DNA of 64,000 nucleotides from Oscheius sp. JU75 (Eukaryota; Nematoda; Chromadorea; Rhabditida; Rhabditidae), in NCBI GenBank assembly GCA_037178855.1, contig JASJZC010000006.1, positions 4,836,001 through 4,900,000 on the forward strand, given 5' to 3'. Both the position numbers and the translations under genes were made by a program. Each line of letters begins with the position of its first letter. The first letter of the stretch is position 1. This document shows positions 55,649 to 64,000 of this stretch, piece after piece. Below the pieces are notes generated by a model, which did not search any database, had not been told where the DNA came from, and worked only from the letters and a program-made list of their open reading frames with translations.

Positions 55649-55927
55649 CTGAAACGAAGTGGGTTTGAGAAAGAGAGTCGGAATGAGATTGGCAGCTCAA
55701 GATGACTGAAGAGGGTGGGAGGGAGAAGATTCCATGAATTTTAAATCGAAGATGTCCAGGCTATGATTAATCAAAAAGTGGAAGAAATGGCATTATCCGA
55801 AATATAGAGACGCAACAGATCTTTCTCAAACAATTCTCTCTCTTTAGTCATCCCTAGAAAAGTGGTGTCGACCAAGAGATCAAGTGTTCCTTCAATTTCA
55901 CTACACAACAGAAATTAACTACTTTTA

Positions 55928-57900
55928 TCACAGAGATTTACACGTCCAGTGACGAGGCAGAAGAAAATCGGCCACCGAGTTTGCATAGGGAGCACATCGA
56001 GTCCTAGCGTACCATTCCTGGCCGTAGAAAGCCACAAACATACCCGTACCTGAACCTTCAAACTTTGTAGTATGGAAGACAACCGACCGATCAAGAGATT
56101 GAACCACAGAGCCACATTCCAGGCAGCTTTGTTTCGAATGAATCGCGAGACGAAGAAGAAGATTCCGCCAAAGACAAAATACAGAAGGAACATGACCGGA
56201 TAGAAGACTCGGAAAGCGATTCCGAACCAGTACTCGTGGAATACGGCCGACAAGAAGAAGACACAGGTTTGGGCTATTCGAAGGCCCTTTTTTCCACCGA
56301 TTGTCTGTGAAAAGTTTAAAATGGAAAGAGGTACACTCACCTTTCCCACGTCTCTGTAGACGTAAGCATAGAGCCAGTCGTGTACTACAAGATTCCAGTT
56401 ACGGTAGTACTCGGCCATGTTGTCAGAGAACCACCAATTCTGAAAGACGAGACTCTGTAACTATACCTTGTCTCTCACCATGTAGAACTGTCTGTCAGCA
56501 AACCTCATAATCTCTGAGAAAGCATTGAGCCAGCAATGCAGAAGACCAAAGAAGAGACAAAGAAGACACAGGATACCTGGGACGATGGCGGCAAAGAGCG
56601 ACAGGACTGTGGCTGTTGTCGAGAGCTGGTTGTACTGAACGACTGCAGTTAGAATTGAACAACAGAATGAATACTTCTAGGATGCTCAACCAGGGGAAGA
56701 CGTACTGGGTGAAGACGAGATTCACGAATTCGATGATGGCAAAGCATTCGAAGAAGTAGAAACCGACAGTTTTCCAACACCTGGATTCGCATCTAAAGGT
56801 TTGTTATTGGCAGACAGACGAACTCTCGACCCACCTCGGGTACACGTCTCTGTAGATAAACGAAGGGCAAAACATGAAATACACAAACTGTTCAATACTT
56901 GGCCAGTCATCAGTCTTCTGAATTACCATTCTTCAATCAGGGCTCTTTCTCCGACTCACCTCTGCTCCTTCTCCTTTTAACTTCTTCTGCACAGCACGCG
57001 AATAGTTCTCCCGAATAAATGAATGGACCTTCATTGCTAGTCGAGTCTAAAAGTAACTGTCGAGATCACAAGGACAGAGTACCGATTCGCAGGTGATGAT
57101 AAAGGAACAGGCACAGTTCAGCTGCCAGCTGAACAAGAACCTTAGAGGATAGTAAAAGAAGGCTGCCAGGTAAGCAAGGTAGCTGATTAGGAGAGGGAAC
57201 TGAAATACTATTTTTAATGAAATAAAAGAATTATTATTACAAACTATTCTTAATAGCTACTCTTTGATTTTCCGGACCTTCTGCCATAAATGTAAACTAT
57301 TTTTAGTTATTCCCATGAATTGTCACCTCCCGCTCCTTTTAGAATAAACTCTCTTGTATGATCTTGTTTCCACCCTTTATGTTCGCAATTCCAATCACGA
57401 ACTCCTCAAATACTTACTGTACTCATCCCATCCACCCTTTTCGTTGGAGCATGTGCCCAAATCTTCATTGCCCCGTAAGGAAGGAAAGTCGAGGCAAACA
57501 TCATGCTCCAGACCACCATGGTCTGAGGAAAATATTGAAAGTTCCACCAAATTAGCCATGTATGATGCAGAGGTCTGAAATGGACTGTTGACCCATTTCC
57601 TCGAAAAAAATTACTCACACTCCGTGAGTAAAAATGTCGTCGAACAAAGCGCGTAGAAGAAATAGAGCGAAGACGGCGCAGAGAAAATTGTAGACGATGC
57701 GCCCCTCACCATTGCGCAAAATTGTCGTCAGGAGAGATTCACGAACGACAAACTCTTTTTCCTAAAGATTAACTGCATATTCTTGAGAACTCTCAGACTA
57801 CCTTAAATCCCTTGACAGGTCTAGTCAGAAGAGCCGTTTCCTTTTCCTGATTGTTGTTCAGCTCAGGATTAATTACCATAGAAGAGACGGACGCTGCCAT
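55928..57900 (-). CDS. SOAT: Sterol O-acyltransferase (ACAT/SOAT, MBOAT family)
   Basis: ER enzyme that esterifies cholesterol with acyl-CoA. N-terminus [20 protein letters not shown]; a helix-rich core follows, with [60 protein letters not shown], and the family signature [20 protein letters not shown] / [11 protein letters not shown]. The catalytic His lies in VFHEYWFGI. The end, [10 protein letters not shown] to [10 protein letters not shown], matches the EFYARxxC...PRSWSC ending of SOAT proteins and separates it from DGAT1. Multiple short introns, no damage seen. Nematode homologue is probably mboa-1, but the name is not certain. Confidence 0.9.
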
Positions 57901-59346
57901 CTAAAGAAAATGATTTGAGGATCAGTATTCTGCAGAGGAAAAGACTGGTAGTCAAAAAATCTCACGAACAATTCAAAATTCAGAGCCTAAAATGCTATCC
58001 ATGTTAAATTGTTAACAAAGTTTTGAAATAAGTTATTGATGCTGTAAAAAAGTTAAAAGTTGATCTTTGCAATAAAAACATGTATGCACTCGATAGCGTC
58101 CGACGAATCTGAGGGATGCAGTTGAGTGTTGAACTTTCACTCTCCTTTTCTATGATTTTCGACCAATTATGGTTAAAAATTGGTCAATGATAAATCGTAT
58201 TTGTGCGGGTGGGCGGGTGCTGAAAGGAAACAAGTTGAAGAACTGAAACATTTGCAAGAGTGTACTTTGCACAGAATAACATAAACATTGAAATAGACGC
58301 AGGTGAAAGGAAGCGTTCCGAGGGCAGGCGGAGATGCGCACCCTCCGGCTGACTGGAAGAGAGAGTGACCGCAATTGGGTCGGATCGGACGAAAGCGACA
58401 GTCATGTCTTTCGGGATGGTCTGCATGCCTGGCCAGACTGGGAGATATCAGCGAGAGTTCAAGAGAGGACGTTGAGTGGTCCAACTAAATCTTTTCAGCC
58501 AACTAAATCTCATCCAATGTTTGTCTATTGTACTTCTCAAGATACGACGTATTTATTAGCAATTGCTCGTGCTGTCATAGGACATCAAGGGATCAAAGAA
58601 GGCCTGGACATCCAGTTCAGAGTTGGGAACACCTTTGCAACCAGATGTACTACCCCTATCTTTCTACTTGAATTTCAATTGAGTCAGTTAATGGAAGAAT
58701 GTTCTATAGAAAGGAAAAACGCAACTGAATAAGTGAGAGAGCCGAAAGGAGAAATTCTCCGTCAGATTCAAACAGTCTCCAGAAGAAGGAACACCGCTTA
58801 CAGCTACCCACAAAACATAATATCTTTCGTCATCTGATCACATTTGCCGATTTATCCCACTTGACTTGCCTAGTTTCAAAGAGTTTTGTTTACATAACCA
58901 GCAAATTATCATGACTGAATGATTTCGTTCCGTGTTCTCACACAATTTTTTCACCTGTATCTTATCTAGATGTATAAAACATGTCTTCTGCCAACTATTT
59001 GGTCCCTTGTTCTCTTACACAAAAGTTTTGTTTACATAACCAGCAAATTATCATTTTCCCGGAATTCCATGCCTGGAAAAAGATGTACTTGTTCCTTTAC
59101 TCTAGACGTATCAGTCACTTTTTATTCAGAGCGAAGTCTTTGAACCCGGGTCTCAATGATCGCCATCAGTATTTGTATTTGGGAACCAGTCTAGTCTTTC
59201 CTATTACGGGTTCTTAATTGAACTATTGTATGCCTTACTATGACTAACTTTTCAAAGAACACGTGTCCGGAGTAAATACTCCAAAGAGCTGATTACTGGA
59301 GAGAGGACAGACAGATTGTTAGTCGTCTTTCAGAACCAGGACAAGC
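57901..59346. other. Intergenic region with a short tandem duplication
   Basis: No supported gene. An open frame of 132 codons at 58334 has no family similarity or splice context. A 31-nt direct repeat (58882-58912 and 59024-59054) and similar flanks indicate an old tandem duplication with a period of 142 nt. Confidence 0.45.
58882..59054 (+). repeat. Direct repeat, 31 nt, period 142
   Basis: AGTTTTGTTTACATAACCAG plus GCAAATTATCAT occurs at 58882 and again at 59024, with no mismatch; the flanking GTTCTC words are also alike. GTTTACATAA resembles a forkhead-type site, though that is not evidence of function. Confidence 0.8.
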
Positions 59347-59354
59347 TATATAAG
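59347..59354 (+). promoter_or_regulatory. TATA box upstream of the Srx-like gene
   Basis: TATATAAG lies about 165 nt before the start codon at 59519 and is the only good TATA match in the region. Confidence 0.5.
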
Positions 59355-59518
59355 GGAAGAGATACAGGGGTAGAACTTACTGATTGAGCTCTACCTTCAT
59401 ACCTCTCTGTCATATACTCGGAAACGTGACTTTCTGCGAGTCTCCCACTCTTCTAATCATTCCCAGACCTTCTAACTTGTGATACCTCAAAAAGCTGAAT
59501 CCTCATTTTTGCAGGGAA

Positions 59519-60821
59519 ATGCTGATGAACCTACGGCCAGCGATTGGAGCCATCATCAATGCCGAGATGTGGCTGTTTCTCTGTCTCAACCTTGTCTGTC
59601 TGTACTGCATGAGACGAGGACGACTATATGCCAACAAGGACAATCCAGCCTACGTAATAACGACTTTCAACCTCTTGTCAGAGACCTGTCAACTCTTGGT
59701 TCACGTCATCTATGTCGGTCCTTCCATTTTCCTGGGTGATTGGATCTTTGATGGACAAGAATCGCTTGGAGTTACTGTTGTGGCCACTTGGTTTCTCGGA
59801 TTCTGGTATCTGGGATCCTTCATTCAGGTTCTAATGGCTGCCAACAGGTACTCCCATCACTTTTCTCGTTGTCCCTTTGTCCAAGTTTGTCAATTACAAA
59901 ACATTCCAGAATGTGTGTTGTCTTTCTTCCTGGGAACAAAGTTCTGACTCACGGCAGAATCCTGGCCCTTGGCATCATCATGTTCCTATTGGCTCTCGTC
60001 TGTGTCATCTACTCACAGCTCTTATCGCCTTGCTGCAGGTACCTTTTGTAAGTAAATTATATCGACTATCAGAATTACCCCTGATCAGCGCTACTACGCT
60101 TACTCATACCTGATCTTCAAGAACATGACGGAAAACCCATCAATGAAATACATTGACCTGCCTATAGACTTCACAACCTCGATTATCTGTGCTACCTCTT
60201 ATTGTGCTGTGAGTTAGCGGAAGAGTTTTTCCCGACAAGTCACACCCGTACCGTATCAGCCGTCAAAACAGCGCTGAAACGAGACGATACGGGTGAGACT
60301 TCATAGTCTCGATTGGGCAATACAAGAGTCGAGACGCATGGAATACTTCTACCTTTCCCATTTTAGCTTTTCTTCTACGTATACCGCATGGAAAAGGGAG
60401 AACAAGGGCGAAAGAAGCGCGAGATTCGGTACGCTTCTTCTCACTTAATGAGTCCACTTTTCTAGACTTTGTATCCAATTCCTCATTATGTTTCTGGCCT
60501 ATACTGTGACGTGGTCTACCTTCTTTCTCTTTCCCAAGCTGGGAATCACAATTCCCGAGCCCTACATGATCACAACAGTAGTTTTCATGGCTAATTGCGG
60601 AGTCAACGGAGTCATTTACTTGACCATGAACAAGGAGGTAGGAGGACAGAACTATGTTTTATAGAAGGTTTCAGATCAAATTCGAGCTACAGAAAATGAT
60701 AGGGAAGGTGTCACCTTCGGCTGTCTATCATTCTACGACACATAGACATCCAGCATGCCCTTCACAGAGTCAACCGGATAGCAATCCGGCATCTCAGATC
60801 ATTCCGACGAATTTCCAATAA
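59519..60821 (+). CDS. Srx-like chemoreceptor (7TM GPCR)
   Basis: MLMNLRPAIGAIINAEMWLF starts the first exon, which runs through TM1-3 to LGSFIQVLMAANR. Next are MCVVFLPGNKVLTHGRILAL with TM4; ITPDQRYYAYSYLIFKNMTE with TM5 (IDFTTSIICATSYCA); LFFYVYRMEKGEQGRKKREI; TM6-7 (LCIQFLIMFLAYTVTWSTFF; MANCGVNGVIYLTMNKE); and a cytosolic tail IKFELQKMIGKVSPSAVYHS ending IIPTNFQ. NRxxVVFxP after TM3 is the Srx-type signature. Introns are phase-consistent. A paralogue with the same exon plan lies opposite at 62256-63775. Probably expressed in chemosensory neurons. Confidence 0.88.
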
Positions 60822-60959
60822 GCTTGTTATTAAGATAACAGAAGAATAGTTTGGAGTCTTTGTTGCCTTTTACAGAACAATTAACTTTAAAGGTTTACTT
60901 GATTGAATTCTTCGCAATACTCTGAGTATTCTCTCGTTGTTGAATTGAAAATAACTACT

Positions 60960-61300
60960 GGTTTGAATTGGTCAATCTTCTTCTTCATTTGGAACTGGAA
61001 TTCCTTGTTCATGGTTACGTAGATAGCGGCGTTGACGCCGCAGTTGGCGATGAAAACGACCGTGATTACGGAATATACTTCCGGGATCGTTATTTCAAGC
61101 CGGGGAAGAAAAAGAACGTTGTCCAGGTGATGTTATAGGCCAAGAACATGGATAAGAATTGGATGCAGAGTATGAAACATTCTTTCTAACTGAGGATCTC
61201 TTACCGTAGTTCCTCCTTCCTGATTCCCAGTTGCCGGAGGTGAACTTAAAGAAAAAGTGGGCATAGATACAGTAGTCGGTCCTATTACGGGTTTTTATTT
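60960..61300 (-). pseudogene. Srx-like chemoreceptor fragment
   Basis: Minus-strand sequence matches TM5 to the C-terminus of the two Srx-like genes: DYCIYAHFFFKFTSG, LSMFLAYNITWTTFFFFPG, ITIPEVYSVITVVFIANCGV and YVTMNKEFQFQMKKK. One base is missing in the FFFFPGLE-ITIP region, producing a stop, and no upstream exons for TM1-4 were recognised. It may extend somewhat beyond 61300. Confidence 0.75.
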
Positions 61301-62255
61301 GAAAAATGATTCTGGTTGTTTTAAGCTGTTGGTAACGAATTCTGTACTAACCCCCCAGCAGGGAGACACAATAGTACACCACCAAATGACGCCGTGACAA
61401 AAAAGACATGATGACAGAAATCCGGAAGTGTGTCAGCACATTTTTCTCATGGAGAAGAACCACGCAAAGTCAAAATTGCAAGTTCATGACAAGTTCGTTG
61501 CAGTCCAGAGGTTTCATCTGTTTGCAGCCATCATAATCTGGAACAATGAGCTCAATATCGTCTTTTAATTTTGACGGATCACCTACAAATACAGTAGAGA
61601 CAGAGGACGTTGAGATAGAAAAGTACCAATACCCAAACGCTAGTACATTACTTATTCTGGCATGGAACTAGACTCTAAGCTAGCACTTCAACTGGCAGAC
61701 GGGTATTAGGACCGTGAAAGGAAAAGGATAAACCATGTGAGCCAAAAGGAGACATTTATTGGTATTCTCTGAGGAATTGGAAAAACTGAATGAAAACAGT
61801 ATGACTAGTCAGATTATGTATCCAGAGAAGCAGTTCATGAAAGGAACCGACAAAATCAACAAGGTTTTGTAAAATTTGACGTCGCTTCACCAATATATGA
61901 CGTTTTTTTAACCTGCTCGTATAGTTAGATCGACTTGGATTGTCCCTCATTCACTTCAGATCCTTCCCCACTATCCACCTTCCAATCTATGGTTTTGGGC
62001 TCAATGTGAGAATAGACTCGAAGTCACGTACTCTGCTGAAATGCCAACACATTCCCTTCTCAACTACGTGACATTTCTACTTATCTGTGAAGATTTAGGG
62101 GAAGTCGAGCTGGTCTCGTTAAACCCAAAGCATGGCCTGGTCAGCGTGGTTCAAAAGAACGACCATCCTTGACAGAACGGATACAATATTTTGACACACT
62201 TTACGGACGATGTTTTTTTCATTCTTGATTCCAGAATACCTCACAAAGTACAATG
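61301..62255. other. Intergenic region between Srx-like sequences
   Basis: Possibly further decayed Srx sequence; a minus-strand reading near 61498-61590 gives IELIVPDYDGCKQMKPLDCN, but it cannot be tied to a gene. Nothing else recognised. Confidence 0.4.
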
Positions 62256-63775
62256 TTATGTGTTGCTAGTGACAGTAGTTACGGCATGGTGACTGGTTTC
62301 CTGATTGCTGTTACTGGCTCCGTTGTACTTCGAGTTGTTGTTGCCAGTAGAAGTCATCACAGCGGACGGGGAAACCTTTCCGAGGAACTTTTTCAGTTCG
62401 AACTTTATCTGAAAAGACAATTTTAAATCCGTTATCTAGAAGTTCCTACCTCCTTGTTCATGGTCAAGTAGATGACTCCGTTGACACCGCAATTGGCGAT
62501 GACATTGGCACTGGTAATCATGTAGGCTTCGGGGAGAGTGACTCCAGTAGCAGGAAGAATGAAAAAAGTGGTCCAGGCTACGGTATAGGCCAAGAACATG
62601 AGGAGGAACTGGAAGCAGAGCTTGATCTCGCGCTTCCTGTGGCTCGATTCTCCTCCCTTGTTCATTCCGTAGACGTAGAAAAACAGGGCGCAGTACGAGG
62701 TCGCACAAATAACGGAGGTGGAAAGATCCAGTGGCACATCGACAAAGGTCATCGAGGGATTTTCGGTCTGATTCTCGAAGACGAGATATGAGTAGGAGTA
62801 AACATTGAAGTCAGGAGTAATACTGAAAGCTATATTGTAAAAAAATATCCTGTCTAGTTATAGAATGGTTTAGAATTACAACCAACAGTCTCATAAGAAT
62901 CCACTATTACTGCAGAGGTTTACCTCCTTAAATCAAGTTTTCTGCTCAATCTATGATAATCGGTAAGGTTAAGAGTCAAAGACTCTTATACTAATGTAGT
63001 AGTTAATCAATTTGGACTTTTTAGAACATTCTCTGTCCCAGTTTACTCTTCCAGAATACTGGCTACAAGGACTCACACAACTGAACATGTATATTTACTT
63101 ACCGGCAACAAGGAGAGATGAGTTGAGAGTAGGAGACGATGCCTGCGGCGAAGACGATCATTCCAGCCATGACCCAGAGCAGTCGATCGTAGGTCAAGAT
63201 TTTCCTTCCCGGGAAGAATACAACGAACAATCTGAAAATTGCCTTTAGAATTCAAGGATAATAGTGTACCTGTTGGTAGCCATAAGAACTTGGATCAGAG
63301 AGCCAAGATACCATAGTCCGAGGAACAGAACAGAGGCAATGGTCACTCCCAGAGAACCTTGGGATCCGAAGAACCAGTCCCCGAACAGAATCGAGGGCCC
63401 AATGTAGAAGAAGTGAACACAGAGTTGACATGTTTCGGACAATAGGTTGAAGGTGGTGATGAGATAAGCGGGATTTTCCTTGTTGGCGTACATACGTCCC
63501 CTGAAGATCAGATGATAAATTGACATTTCCCAAATAGCAGATCAGAACGGATGAACTGATGAGTGAGAGGCATGGGACGTTCAGAATAAGGACAGGGAAG
63601 TCGGGACTGAGTCAAGAGAGGCATGGAAAGATAGAGAAAGAGAGAAACACAGATACTGAGAGATAGTGACAAAGACTTACCTCTTCATACAGTAGAGACA
63701 GATGATATTTAGAGTCAGGAAGGTCCAGATCTCCAGGTTCATCAGAGTTCCGATGATGATTCGAGGCAGATACAT
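62256..63775 (-). CDS. Srx-like chemoreceptor (7TM GPCR)
   Basis: Exon 1 MYLPRIIIGTLMNLEIWTFL to CLYCMKR; exon 2 GRMYANKENPAYLITTFNLL with TM2-3 ending VLMATNR; exon 3 LFVVFFPGRKILTYDRLLWV with TM4 up to LISPCC; then ITPDFNVYSYSYLVFENQTE, TM5-7 (VICATSYCALFFYVYGMNKG; FQFLLMFLAYTVAWTTFFIL; ANVIANCGVNGVIYLTMNKE) and the tail IKFELKKFLGKVSPSAVMTS followed by an Asn/Ser-rich end (TGNNNSKYNGASNSNQE). It is a close paralogue of 59519-60821 but has two introns in the region that is one exon there. No lesion seen. Confidence 0.88.
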
Positions 63776-63836
63776 TCTGAAATCTATTACGGTTTGCGGA
63801 AACTCCAAAGAAAAATGAAGAATTTACACTATGGTT

Positions 63837-63935
63837 AATCACAGAGACCAAACAAGATACAAAGAGGCACGCGAATAGAGTAACGTGAATAATTTGATAA
63901 CAAAACTCTCTGCATCATGGTTGGTCTCTGTGATT
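63837..63935. repeat. Inverted repeat upstream of the Srx-like gene
   Basis: AATCACAGAGACCAA (63837-63851) is the exact reverse complement of 63921-63935, with a 69-nt centre. It lies 60 nt upstream of the start codon of the minus-strand Srx-like gene and may be part of its promoter or a small element. Confidence 0.6.
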
Positions 63936-64000
63936 AGCGAAGTGAGTAATGCATATAATTTGATATTAATACTAAGTTGTTCATAGACGTTCACAGACGT

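Noticed and set aside
58334-58732. 132-codon open frame
   Set aside because: No signal, domain, splice context or codon bias; composition is like surrounding non-coding DNA.

Overview
The window is eukaryotic nuclear DNA and most likely comes from a free-living nematode. Genes are dense and split by many introns, most of them 36-60 nt, with GTAAG-type donors and TTTTCAG-type acceptors. It carries nematode-type chemoreceptors (two Srx-like genes, Srh-like remnants), a saposin-like secreted protein and conserved single-copy genes (TTD14-like ATPase, rib-2/EXTL3, ELP3, SOAT). No species is claimed. Gene models below were assembled by eye from open frames and splice sites, so individual exon edges are inference.

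Layout. 1-2.2 kb: no gene. 2.2-4.5 kb: TTD14-like ATPase with a tRNA-Val inside an intron. 6.9-8.3 kb: first member of a LAPTM-like four-transmembrane family. 8.6-12.1 kb: two paralogous RING proteins. 12.4-14.1 kb: Q-rich coiled-coil protein. 14.2-17.2 kb: rib-2 heparan-sulfate glycosyltransferase. 17.8-19.3 kb: another four-helix membrane protein, with a repeat element in its large intron. 20.6-21.1 kb: decayed dipeptidase copy. 22.1-27.0 kb: saposin-like protein, ELP3 and a CK1-like pseudokinase. 28.3-48 kb: a cluster of four-transmembrane genes, inside which lies a recent tandem duplication of about 5.5 kb (copy A 33409-38925, copy B 38926-43709). 48.1-49.5 kb: two tandem RING-CH (MARCH-type) ubiquitin ligases, the first frame-broken. 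49.8-53.3 kb: a proline-rich secreted protein and an integrin-beta-like protein that lacks the betaI (vWA) domain and ends in a likely GPI signal. 55.4-57.9 kb: a small secreted protein and a sterol O-acyltransferase. 59.5-63.8 kb: two Srx-like receptors facing each other with a broken third between them.

The main story is the four-transmembrane cluster. About a dozen members share a short cytosolic N-terminus ending in a Cys/His motif (CCxCxVHCT, CGCHYKTG, KxHSY), an exon boundary just after that motif, four hydrophobic segments and a charged C-tail. The two duplicate copies have decayed in a complementary way: the first and second genes look whole only in copy A, the fourth only in copy B, and the chemoreceptor is broken in both by different indels. 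A MITE-like insertion is present only in copy B. MARCH-type ligases sit directly beside the cluster, which may or may not be functionally meaningful.
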